Part shown: in pieces, positions 53,810-61,149 of the stretch
How the letters are laid out: every line of letters begins with the position of its first letter
Position numbering within the stretch: the stretch's first letter is position 1
Assembly (NCBI RefSeq): GCF_001467625.1
Contig: NZ_LNYB01000085.1
Coordinates: forward strand, 382,651 to 446,650
DNA: 64,000 nt
Direction: 5' to 3'
From: Legionella feeleii
GTDB lineage: Bacteria; Pseudomonadota; Gammaproteobacteria; Legionellales; Legionellaceae
Notes under the pieces: model-generated
The model's input: only the letters and a program-made list of their open reading frames with translations
What the model was told of the DNA's origin: nothing
Database searches by the model: none
Position numbers and translations under genes: made by a program

Positions 53810-54178
53810 ATCATACTCCTCCTATTTAAATGAGCAGGCACTGCATTCAAACAACAATCCGTTCAGTGAGTCGGCCATTTTGCGAAGAACAACGCCTGAT
53901 GCATCAAAACACCATTAAGCTAATGCGCCTATCCATGGCGGCAAAGAATGCAGTTTTTATTCAATCCCTCTAATTCTTTGCAACACTTGTTTGAGACTTA
54001 GGTTGTTCAGGTTGGCTCTTCGAGTTCTAAATTTTTGTCCAATCTATTTTCATCACACCAAGACAAAATTGTCAATTATTTTGTGACAAAATAACTTTAA
54101 AAAATAAAACGCGGTAATTTGACTTTCACCGAAAGATAAAAGAGAATGAATTTCCGGAAAACAAAAAAGGGAACAATA
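53810..54178. promoter_or_regulatory. Divergent intergenic region with a palindrome
   Basis: ATTTTGT-G-ACAAAAT at 54078-54092 is a perfect 7-1-7 palindrome. A related sequence (GACAAAATTGTC, 54062-54073) lies five bases before it, so the motif appears in two overlapping orientations. It is about 85 bases before the next plus-strand gene and 270 bases from the KfrA-like gene. It could be an operator for either. The rest of the region shows no gene. Confidence 0.45.
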
Positions 54179-54589
54179 ATGAATAAAATTAAATTAGCAT
54201 TTATTGTATCAATTTTCGTGACGGAAGTTGTCTCTGCCTCTTCGTCTTGTGATGGATTTCAAATTAGATTGAAAAATAACCTCGCAGATGATTTGTGGGT
54301 AACAACCATTAACTTAAGAGGAGCAGAAATTCAGCCAGGCGCTTTTGAAAAATTAAAGCGGCAATCAGAGCAAGTATTTACAATTAACCGTACTAGTGAA
54401 AATTTACCAATGACAGGGGAATTTACGCTTCACACCCTTTCTTTTCCCGCAAAAACAGTAAAGATTACATATACCCTGGAGGATAAAATTGCTTTTTGCG
54501 AACATAGCGACAACTCTCCACGCGGTGATTATGCTGTAGAAAAAAATCGTATATTGGGGGGAGTCCAGTATTCTATCAATAACAAATAG
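54179..54589 (+). CDS. Small exported protein of unknown function
   Basis: A 136-residue protein with a signal peptide (MNKIKLAFIVSIFVTEVVSA). The mature part is beta-rich (CDGFQIRLKNNLADDLWVTTI) with two Cys. AAAGGGA is well placed before the ATG at 54179; an ATG 11 codons earlier gives a worse leader. It is followed by another small exported protein gene. I do not recognise the family. Confidence 0.55.
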   Translation: MNKIKLAFIVSIFVTEVVSASSSCDGFQIRLKNNLADDLWVTTINLRGAEIQPGAFEKLKRQSEQVFTINRTSENLPMTGEFTLHTLSFPAKTVKITYTLEDKIAFCEHSDNSPRGDYAVEKNRILGGVQYSINNK

Positions 54590-54777
54590 CCTGCATGAGG
54601 TCAGACTTAGCCATAAGTTTGACCTCTCTACCGTTCCTTGAACACTATTAACACGATAATAATCATCAAGGGCTCTTTTCTTCAGCAATGAATGACATCG
54701 CTCATTGAGAAATAAGGATTACTAGTTTAGCTAAAACACGAATGATACGTTTAATCTAAAGTATTTGAGGAGGTTTT

Positions 54778-55155
54778 ATGAAAGTAAAACAAGCCATTAC
54801 ATGTACCTTGGGGATATTAGTGCCCTCCTTGTTTTATAATGCAAATGCAGCACGGTGTTCTTACGAGTTACCTCCTAATGAACAGCTGACTCTTAACGGA
54901 AACGAAAACACCTCAAGACAGTTAAGCTGCAAGGTAGAACATAGTGGGCATGAAAGCGATTATTTGATCGATTTTGTCTCTGAAACAAATACAAGTTTTG
55001 TAAACAACTTAATGATGCCAGAGGGCACCATAATGAGTTTATCTTTTGCGTCGATGAATAACAATGAGTTAAGATTTGAGTTAAAACCAAAAGCCAGATT
55101 AGGCATTACCAATGACTCTGCCGATTTTATACGATTGAAATGCATCAATTCATAA
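54778..55155 (+). CDS. Small exported protein of unknown function
   Basis: A 125-residue protein with signal peptide MKVKQAITCTLGILVPSLFYNANA. The mature 100 residues are beta-rich with three Cys (ARCSYEL, LSCKVEH, LKCINS). GAGGAGG precedes the ATG, an unusually strong site suggesting high expression. A strong terminator closes the gene. Function is unknown; it may be a paralog in role of the preceding exported protein. Confidence 0.6.
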   Translation: MKVKQAITCTLGILVPSLFYNANAARCSYELPPNEQLTLNGNENTSRQLSCKVEHSGHESDYLIDFVSETNTSFVNNLMMPEGTIMSLSFASMNNNELRFELKPKARLGITNDSADFIRLKCINS

Positions 55156-55181
55156 AGCAGAGAGTTATTAATGATTAAGGG

Positions 55182-55240
55182 CAGTTTAAATAGGCAAGCG
55201 GACTGGACCCGCTTGCTCTATTTAAACTGTTTTCTATTTT
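55182..55240 (+). terminator. Strong Rho-independent terminator
   Basis: CAGTTTAAATAG and GCAAGCGG pair with CCGCTTGC and CTATTTAAACTG (one bulged T) around a seven-base loop, followed by TTTTCTATTTT. This is the clearest intrinsic terminator in the window and ends the 54778 gene. Confidence 0.85.
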
Positions 55241-55258
55241 ACGGAGGAGCGCATTAAC

Positions 55259-55453
55259 ATGCTGATTACCCAGGAAAAAGAAGACGACAAAATCCAGTTC
55301 CGCATTCGAATGCATGCTTCGGTATTAAAGGAAATTGAGGACTATTGCCAGTGGGCAGGGATTCAATATAAGGATTATTTTATCCAGCGTGCGTGTGAAT
55401 ATATTTTCACTCATGACGAGGAATGGATTAATTATAAAAATAAAATCCAGTGA
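55259..55453 (+). CDS. Small protein, possible ribbon-helix-helix-like DNA-binding protein
   Basis: A 64-residue protein (MLITQEKEDDKIQFRIRMHASVLKEIEDYCQ...). The pattern of a short strand (IQFRIRM) followed by two helices (LKEIEDYCQWAGI, KDYFIQRACEYIF) suggests a ribbon-helix-helix fold. GGAGGAG lies ten bases before the ATG, directly after the terminator. Such proteins are usually small repressors; the target is unknown. Confidence 0.55.
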   Translation: MLITQEKEDDKIQFRIRMHASVLKEIEDYCQWAGIQYKDYFIQRACEYIFTHDEEWINYKNKIQ

Positions 55454-55761
55454 CATGGTCGGTTTAAACCGGGTGGTGCAACGACAGCTCTAAACTCCTG
55501 CATAACTTATAGGGTCATAGAACTCTACGGGGAAGTGCCTGAATTTTAATTTTCTAATGATACTCACAACATTCACACCACACCCCCATTGACTTAAAAA
55601 ATTCAGGCAGAAGACAAGGGCAAGATCTAACTTTTGGCGTCACCGTTGATGATGGGCGAGATAAATCGAAACCAAGCGAACACAAGCAGGTTACGCTTTT
55701 ACGTAAAATCAAATTTAGTATAATCTTCGGGCATCATTCATTCTTATGGATTTCCGTTATC
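55454..55761. other. Intergenic region with a long-range inverted repeat and a promoter
   Basis: TGCCTGAATTTT (55536-55547) is exactly complementary to AAAATTCAGGCA (55598-55609), separated by 50 bases. TATAAT at 55719-55724 is a perfect -10 for the next gene, with a weak -35 TTTTAC 16 bases above. TTTTACGTAAAA (55697-55708) is a 12-base palindrome overlapping that -35. No gene is seen. Confidence 0.5.
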
Positions 55762-56868
55762 ATGCTTGAGACATTTCAGAAAGACGAATTAGAAAAAGTC
55801 AGACAAGACGTTGGATATCTTGCACAGGTTTCTGAGGATCTGAAAGCTCATGAAGAGTTCATGCTTGAAGCGATAAAGATAAGCTCATTGGCAATGCACT
55901 ATGCAGCACCTCAACTAAAAGATAAGGAAGGTTTTGTTCTGGCGGCAATTGAAATTGATTGCGACGCTTATATGTATATATCAGATAGATTAAAAGATAG
56001 TGAAAGAGTGACTTCTGCAGCCATAAGAAAAAAACCCAGCTTGTATTTTTATGCTTCTGAACGATTACAGGCAGATGAGGATTATAAAAATAATACGTTG
56101 AAAATTAATAGTTGGTACCCATGGATAAAACTGCATAAAGTGTTAAAGAATAATTTTTGGGAGGGGCTGAAAGACACTTTTTCAATCATGTATGGCGATT
56201 ACGGGATCCTGAAAAAAATAAATGGCGCTGAACTCGATCCAAATCAATTGAAATATGGACTTGTCGATATCACCTTGATCCCTCAATTATCCAATTTCTT
56301 AATTAATTATGGTATGCCCGGGAAACCCCTGAGTAACAATCCTTTCAGATATGCCAGAGATGAAGAACGATGGAATGACGCTGTCATTCTTAGAAGCATA
56401 TCCGCTTGCATAGGATTTGGTTTACAATTTTTAAGATTTGCAATGGCTGCGGCAGCAACTCTAATGGTTCTCCCTGTTGTTGCATTAGTCCATACACTAA
56501 AATTTCTCCTTGCTTATTATTATCAACATCAATTATTTCAGCTTGAAGGTGTAATCTACAATGCTACGACACAACAACCTATCTCTGGTGAGCCCACTAC
56601 ATTAGCAGAATTTGCTGCAATCACTGGCTCCAGCTTAAGTGATTTGTGTGGATACAAATCCTCGGATCTGACATCCTATTCCTCTGGAAACTCGACGTCC
56701 TCTTATTATGGGGCACGTAGCACGAATCCAAACCTCTTTTTTAGACCCTCAGTGAGCAATAAACCAGCTCAGATTAAAGCTCAACAACTTGTAACGGCCC
56801 TGGAAATAAACGAAAAATATGACCCCAACGACTCAAGTTCAGAGGCTATAGGACGCTCTTTTTGGTAA
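55762..56868 (+). CDS. DUF4116-repeat protein with a membrane hairpin, candidate effector
   Basis: A 368-residue protein. Residues 1-115 contain about two and a half DUF4116-like repeats (EDLKAHEEFMLEAIKISSLAMHYAA, QLKDKEGFVLAAIEIDCDAYMYI, RLKDSERVTSAAIRKKPSLYFYA). A strongly hydrophobic pair of helices follows near residues 212-255 (ISACIGFGLQFLRFAMAAAATLMVLPVVALVHTL). The C-terminus is Ser/Thr-rich and ends with acidic and polar residues (NEKYDPNDSSSEAIGRSFW), compatible with a Dot/Icm signal. DUF4116 is found mainly in amoeba-associated bacteria. No signal peptide. Confidence 0.65.
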   Translation: MLETFQKDELEKVRQDVGYLAQVSEDLKAHEEFMLEAIKISSLAMHYAAPQLKDKEGFVLAAIEIDCDAYMYISDRLKDSERVTSAAIRKKPSLYFYASERLQADEDYKNNTLKINSWYPWIKLHKVLKNNFWEGLKDTFSIMYGDYGILKKINGAELDPNQLKYGLVDITLIPQLSNFLINYGMPGKPLSNNPFRYARDEERWNDAVILRSISACIGFGLQFLRFAMAAAATLMVLPVVALVHTLKFLLAYYYQHQLFQLEGVIYNATTQQPISGEPTTLAEFAAITGSSLSDLCGYKSSDLTSYSSGNSTSSYYGARSTNPNLFFRPSVSNKPAQIKAQQLVTALEINEKYDPNDSSSEAIGRSFW

Positions 56869-57153
56869 CACTTGCGGATAGTCTCTATCGCAAGATGCCC
56901 TAACCCCATTCTAATAGGAAGTTGGAGTCTCATAACGTTTCTTAACAAATTAGACATTCAATGGCAGTTCAATCAATTACTGAATCAATTGTTTAACAAA
57001 CGTTTCCTTCATCACAACGCTTTTTGCTTAATTTATTGTTAGAAATTTCAATTAATCATCATAATACTTGAAAATTAAGCACATTTATTATTAAATAAGC
57101 TTCGCTATGATGAGCCCACAGGCATGAGCTCCAAGTTAAAGTAAGAGGTTACA

Positions 57154-58164
57154 ATGATATATCGCTTTTTTTTAATCGCTCTTTATTGCTTTTGTGCAGT
57201 TAGCTTTGCTTCAAATAACCCACTTCTACCCAATGATGCCACTAGCACATTAAAGACAATCTATAACAAGTATAAAGCGATTAAAAAGGGGCAGAATGCT
57301 TCCTACATTCCTGAACTTGCCAAAACAGACTCCCGACTATTTGCTATCTCAATTGCCACGGTAGATGGTCATGTAATTTCTATAGGGGATGATAGCACTC
57401 CATTTTCTCTGCAATCGATATCGAAGATTTTTGCTTATGCACTTGCTATAGAGGACAATGGCCCACAAACCATTTTTAAAGAAATCGGCTTGGATGCAAC
57501 CGGTGAAAAATTTAATTCTATAGCAGCGGTTGAGAATAAAATAGGCCAGGCAAACCCCTACGTGAATGCTGGTGCTATACAAACAACGAGTTATATAAAA
57601 GGGCATAATTCTCATGAAAAGTGGAATAGGATGTTGACTCTGTTTAAAGCCCTGAGTGATGGAAAACCTTACCTTAGCGAGCCTGTTTACCTATCTGAAA
57701 CCCAAACAAACATGCGTAATCATGCAATAGCTCATCTTTTGAAGTCCAATAGTAAGCTTGTCGGTGAGCCGGAAGATGCCTTGGATCGCTATACGAAAGC
57801 TTGTTCAGTGATGGTCACAAGCAAGCAGCTGGCGCTGATGGGAGCTACCTTGGCAAATAATGGTATTAATCCCATAACCAAGCAAAAAGTTATTTCCTCT
57901 GCCGTCATTAAGAGTGTTTTAGCGCAGATGGTGATTAATGGTCTTTATGAAAAAAGTGGAACCTGGTTTGTTAAGGCTGGAATTCCTACCAAAAGCGGTG
58001 TAAGTGGTGGGTTGCTGGCTATTATCCCAAATAAAATGGCAATTGCCGTCTATTCTCCCCCTCTTGATGGCAGTGGTAATAGCGTCAAGGGGCAAATGGT
58101 TTTGAGAGACCTGTCCGCACAATGGCGACTGCATTTACTGGAGAATAGAACGTCTCCGTTATAG
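57154..58164 (+). CDS. Exported glutaminase (serine-dependent, GlsA family)
   Basis: A 336-residue enzyme that hydrolyses glutamine to glutamate and ammonia. The beta-lactamase-like active site is FSLQSISKIF (Ser88, Lys91), with NPYVNAGAI, NMRNHAIAHLL, LDRYTKACSVMV and AGIPTKSGVSGG all conserved. Unlike the usual cytoplasmic form it begins with a signal peptide (MIYRFFLIALYCFCAVSFA), so it should work in the periplasm or outside. Exported glutaminase could supply glutamate, a preferred Legionella carbon source. Confidence 0.9.
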   Translation: MIYRFFLIALYCFCAVSFASNNPLLPNDATSTLKTIYNKYKAIKKGQNASYIPELAKTDSRLFAISIATVDGHVISIGDDSTPFSLQSISKIFAYALAIEDNGPQTIFKEIGLDATGEKFNSIAAVENKIGQANPYVNAGAIQTTSYIKGHNSHEKWNRMLTLFKALSDGKPYLSEPVYLSETQTNMRNHAIAHLLKSNSKLVGEPEDALDRYTKACSVMVTSKQLALMGATLANNGINPITKQKVISSAVIKSVLAQMVINGLYEKSGTWFVKAGIPTKSGVSGGLLAIIPNKMAIAVYSPPLDGSGNSVKGQMVLRDLSAQWRLHLLENRTSPL

Positions 58165-58184
58165 GCTGGAAAATGGGGGCAGTA

Positions 58185-58222
58185 CTTGTATACATCGTAG
58201 CGGCTTTTCCGAAAAAAAAGAG
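58185..58222 (+). repeat. Short direct repeat flanking the REP/RAYT locus, copy 1
   Basis: CTTGTATACATCGTAGCGGCT followed by CTTTTCC and an A run recurs at 58505-58570. There it is interrupted by a small hairpin insert (AGGCAAGTCCCCAAGAATTAGC). The two copies bracket the REP-like palindromes. Confidence 0.6.
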
Positions 58223-58252
58223 CGGCTCTACCCCATTTGCCGGGGCACTTTA

Positions 58253-58286
58253 GCAAGCGTAGCCTGGTTGCTTGCAACCAGGATTT
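58253..58286. repeat. REP-like palindrome, copy 1
   Basis: A 34-base unit with an internal hairpin (CCTGGTTGC / GCAACCAGG with a TT loop) preceded by GCAAGCGTAG. It is repeated in inverted orientation at 58441-58474 with two differences. The two flank a degenerate REP-associated transposase fragment. Confidence 0.75.
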
Positions 58287-58305
58287 CAACCTAACTCCCT
58301 ATACC

Positions 58306-58440
58306 TCATTCACCAAAATCACACCCCGAAAGTTCTCTACTCCAATTTTTCGGTTATGAACCTTTATTGACATACCTATGGAAACTTGGGTAAGGCCAAT
58401 CGATTACTTCTTTTACCAATCTATGTTTCACCGAGTTAAG
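58306..58440 (-). pseudogene. Remnant of a REP-associated tyrosine transposase (RAYT)
   Basis: The minus strand reads NSVKHRLVKEVIDWPYPSFHRYV, then a stop, then PKNWSRELSGCDFGE and a stop at the expected end. This matches the C-terminal segment of RAYT/Y1-type transposases (NPVKHGLV...DWPYSSFHRYV...W......GDFGE). The catalytic His and Tyr domain upstream is gone, replaced by REP copy 2. It is a dead fragment still nested between its own REP partners. Confidence 0.75.
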
Positions 58441-58474
58441 AAGTCCTGGTTGCAAGCAACCAGGCTACGCTAGC
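58441..58474. repeat. REP-like palindrome, copy 2 (inverted)
   Basis: The inverted partner of 58253-58286, identical at 32 of 34 positions, with the same internal CCTGGTTGC/GCAACCAGG hairpin. Two inverted REPs around a short gap form a REPIN-like unit. Confidence 0.75.
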
Positions 58475-58504
58475 TTCAAGGAGCTTTCTATATGATTATC
58501 AGGG

Positions 58505-58570
58505 CTTGTATACATCGTGGCGGCTTAGGCAAGTCCCCAAGAATTAGCCGCTTTTCCAAAAAAGAAGAGC
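58505..58570 (+). repeat. Short direct repeat flanking the REP/RAYT locus, copy 2
   Basis: CTTGTATACATCGTGGCGGCT matches 58185 with one difference. The following GCGGCT and AGCCGC (58521-58550) form a small hairpin absent from copy 1. Confidence 0.6.
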
Positions 58571-58675
58571 CCCAAAGAGTAATCTTTATTTTTTAAAGTA
58601 CGCCTGCCACAATTTTCGATTTTAACTGAGTTTTGCTGCGAAGCTATTAATTTATTGATTTAAAAGGAGATTCGA

Positions 58676-58720
58676 TGGTCGGGACGGAAGGATTTGAACC
58701 TTCGACCACTAGCACCCCAT
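58676..58720 (-). other. Island attachment site: 3' half of a proline tRNA gene (anticodon GGG)
   Basis: On the minus strand the sequence runs from the anticodon loop (ATGGGGT, anticodon GGG) through GCTAG, the T-arm (GAAGG TTCAAAT CCTTC), the acceptor CGTCCCG and an encoded CCA. The 5' half is absent: beyond 58720 the DNA switches to AT-rich sequence. The partial tRNA lies 170 bases from an integrase gene, the classic attachment-site arrangement. The intact tRNA should be at the far end of the island, outside this window. Confidence 0.85.
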
Positions 58721-58747
58721 TCTTAAAAAGACCGTTTTCAAGCAGTA

Positions 58748-58872
58748 TCAATTGATATCAAAAAGCATCATTAACCTATTGTATTTTATTAATTTTTACC
58801 ATCTGATATACTTCAAAAAATATCAAACGATTTCATGTGAGAACTCACGAAAGTACACCTAGAAGTACACCT
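58748..58872. promoter_or_regulatory. Repeat cluster upstream of the integrase gene
   Basis: TCAATTGATATCAAA (58748-58762) is the exact inverse of 63738-63752. AAGTACACCT occurs twice at 58851-58860 and 58863-58872, a 12-base period. GTGAG-AA-CTCAC forms a palindrome just before. These could be arm-type integrase or excisionase sites, or operators of int. Confidence 0.5.
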
Positions 58873-58892
58873 AATTTTTAAGTGGTGCAATA

Positions 58893-60113
58893 ATGGAAAG
58901 ACAATTTACAGATGCCTATATTCGATCTTTAAAACCAAGATCTTCTCGTTATGAAGAATTTAGAGATGGCGGTTTTGGTATTCGAGTCACCCCCAAAGGA
59001 TTAAAAACGTTTCTATACCGTTATAAGATCAACGGCCAAAGGCATTTCATAACCATAGGCCACTACCCTGCTATGAGTTTATCGGAAGCCAAGAAACGTT
59101 TTATCGATTTAAGCGACATACGTCATGGCGAGGTAAATCCCAAGGAACAGATCGCAGAACAAAAACAGAAAGAGCAAAGCACGGTAAAAAATCTGATACT
59201 CCACTGGTATACCAACTACATTGAAAAACACCGTGCCCAACCGCTGCAAATCTGGCAGCATATCAAAGTAGATATCATTCCCTTATTGGGCAATAAAAAA
59301 CTCGAACATTTAAAAACTCGTGAGATCACTCAAGCTCTCGATAAAATCGTAGGCCGTGGCTCCCCTATTCACGCAAACAAAGTACTAAGCACACTAAAGC
59401 AAGCCTTCAACTACGCAGTAAGCCGAGGCGAAATGCTGTTAAATCCAGCCATGACCATACGAGCCAGAGACATAGGCGGTATAGAAAAGCCCAGAGAACG
59501 TTTTTTAACCCTCGATGAAGTAAAAACCCTGTGGCAATTCTTAGACAGTAAAGAACATGGTACTTCTTTCCAAATCCGTGCAGCCCTGAAAATCATCCTG
59601 CTAACAGGTGTAAGAACAGGAGAAATCCGAGTAGCCAAATGGTCTGAATTCGACTTTGAAAACTCCTTATGGACTATTCCATCCGAAAATACCAAAACCA
59701 ACGTAGTCATGAGAATTCACCTCACAGAATTGACTAAACAGGTATTACGAGAACTCAAAGCACACAGCGATTCAGAATACGTCATTACAGGCGCAGACGA
59801 TCAAAGTATATTATCGGACCGAGCTATGCCAAGAGCTGTAATCAGAATACAATCACGAGTAGGTATTCCGCACTGGACAGCCCATGATCTAAGACGCACC
59901 TTTGCCACTCAACTTGGTGAGGCATTGCATGTTGATCCGGTGGTGATTGAGAAATGTTTGGGGCACAAGATGCCTAAGATCATGGCCACTTACAATAAAA
60001 ATGAAATGCTGCCTCAGCGAAAAGAGGCTTTAAATGCCTGGTCAGAGCTTATTGAAAATATACAGCAAGATAATGTAGTAATAATCCAACCCAAAAGAGC
60101 ATCAGAACAATAA
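58893..60113 (+). CDS. P4-type tyrosine integrase
   Basis: A 406-residue site-specific recombinase. The N-terminal DUF4102 (FTDAYIRSLKPRSSRYEEFRDGGFGIRVTPKG, then RHFITIGHYPAMSLSEAKK) binds arm sites. The catalytic domain has the first Arg in TGVRTGEIR, HDLRRT (His, Arg), and the nucleophile Tyr in IMATYNK after GHKM. All catalytic residues are present, so it should be active. It sits 170 bases from the tRNA-Pro attachment site and reads away from it. Confidence 0.95.
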   Translation: MERQFTDAYIRSLKPRSSRYEEFRDGGFGIRVTPKGLKTFLYRYKINGQRHFITIGHYPAMSLSEAKKRFIDLSDIRHGEVNPKEQIAEQKQKEQSTVKNLILHWYTNYIEKHRAQPLQIWQHIKVDIIPLLGNKKLEHLKTREITQALDKIVGRGSPIHANKVLSTLKQAFNYAVSRGEMLLNPAMTIRARDIGGIEKPRERFLTLDEVKTLWQFLDSKEHGTSFQIRAALKIILLTGVRTGEIRVAKWSEFDFENSLWTIPSENTKTNVVMRIHLTELTKQVLRELKAHSDSEYVITGADDQSILSDRAMPRAVIRIQSRVGIPHWTAHDLRRTFATQLGEALHVDPVVIEKCLGHKMPKIMATYNKNEMLPQRKEALNAWSELIENIQQDNVVIIQPKRASEQ

Positions 60114-60122
60114 GGAATTTTC

Positions 60123-60959
60123 ATGGAAAGTAACCCAGCCAATTTTGAACAATACCATATTCGACGTTTATATGATGAAGAAACTGGAACATGGTTTTTT
60201 TCAGTTGTAGATGTAGTCCAAGCCTTGATACAGCAACCCGATTACCAAGCTGCAAGAAATTATTGGAAAGTGTTAAAAAATCGTTTACAAAAAGAAGGTA
60301 GTCAGTCGGTTACAAAATGTAACCGACTGAAATTAGCAGCAGCAGATGGCAAAAAATATCTCACTGACGTTGCAAATGCCGAAACATTGCTACGGCTCAT
60401 TCAATCAATCCCAAGCCCAAAAGCTGAACCCATTAAACTATGGTTAGCAAAAGTCGGCTACGAACGCATGCAAGAAATGTCCGACCCCTCTCAAGCACTT
60501 GATAGAGCCAGAGAAACATGGAAACAACATGGCTACAGTGAAAAATGGATACAACAGCGCATGACGGGTCAGGAAACCCGGAATAAGCTCACGGATTATT
60601 GGAAAGAGCACGGCATTGACGAACCCAGTGAATTTGCAATCCTTACTAATATCATTCATCAAGAATGGACAGGATTGAGTGTAAAAGAACACAAACAGGC
60701 AAAAGGATTAAAATCCCAGAGCCTACGAGATCATATGAGCGAAGCTGAGCTAATCTTTACAGCACTTGCAGAGCTATCCACAAGGCAAATTGCCGAAGCG
60801 ACAAATGCCACTGGAATGACTGAAAACCAGAAAGCAAGTAAGCAAGGTGGTGGCATTGCTAAAAAAGCACGTATAGAACTGGAAGAAAAAACTGGTAAAA
60901 AAGTCGTAAGCAAAGATAATTTTTTACCGAATAAAAAAACTTTATCAAGCAAAGAATAA
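60123..60959 (+). CDS. BRO-N domain protein (antirepressor / DinD-like)
   Basis: A 278-residue protein. The N-terminal BRO domain is shown by EQYHIRRLYDEETGTWFFSVVDVVQALI and YWKVLKNRL, KLAAADGKKYLTDVANAETLLRLIQSIPSPKAEPIKLWLAKVG. The remainder is helical and resembles DinD (SLRDHMSEAELIFTALAELSTRQIAE). It starts nine bases after the integrase. BRO proteins are usually phage or element antirepressors or DNA-damage responsive. Confidence 0.85.
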   Translation: MESNPANFEQYHIRRLYDEETGTWFFSVVDVVQALIQQPDYQAARNYWKVLKNRLQKEGSQSVTKCNRLKLAAADGKKYLTDVANAETLLRLIQSIPSPKAEPIKLWLAKVGYERMQEMSDPSQALDRARETWKQHGYSEKWIQQRMTGQETRNKLTDYWKEHGIDEPSEFAILTNIIHQEWTGLSVKEHKQAKGLKSQSLRDHMSEAELIFTALAELSTRQIAEATNATGMTENQKASKQGGGIAKKARIELEEKTGKKVVSKDNFLPNKKTLSSKE

Positions 60960-60969
60960 AGCTATGGAT

Positions 60970-61026
60970 ATCAGTTATTTCCAAAATGGAAATAACTGAT
61001 CCAAGCAACTCTTTCCATTTTGGAAA
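60970..61026. promoter_or_regulatory. Paired palindromes after the BRO gene
   Basis: TTTCCAAAATGGAAA (60978-60992) sits inside a longer perfect palindrome reaching 60970-61000 (ATCAGTTA arms). Its exact reverse complement, TTTCCATTTTGGAAA, recurs at 61012-61026. Two inverted copies 34 bases apart suggest a protein-binding pair or a double terminator. No T run follows. Confidence 0.5.
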
Positions 61027-61149
61027 TTGTTCGATATTACGTCATAAAGAACATCTATGAGAGCAGGAGAAAACCAAAGGGTAGAGCACGTTTGCCCTAC
61101 CCTTTCATAAATAAATACAATATAGCTGTATAAATAGCATTTTTAAGTA

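Noticed and set aside
58676..58750. Complete tRNA-Pro gene
   Set aside because: Only the 3' half is present; upstream of the anticodon loop there is no D-arm or matching acceptor strand.
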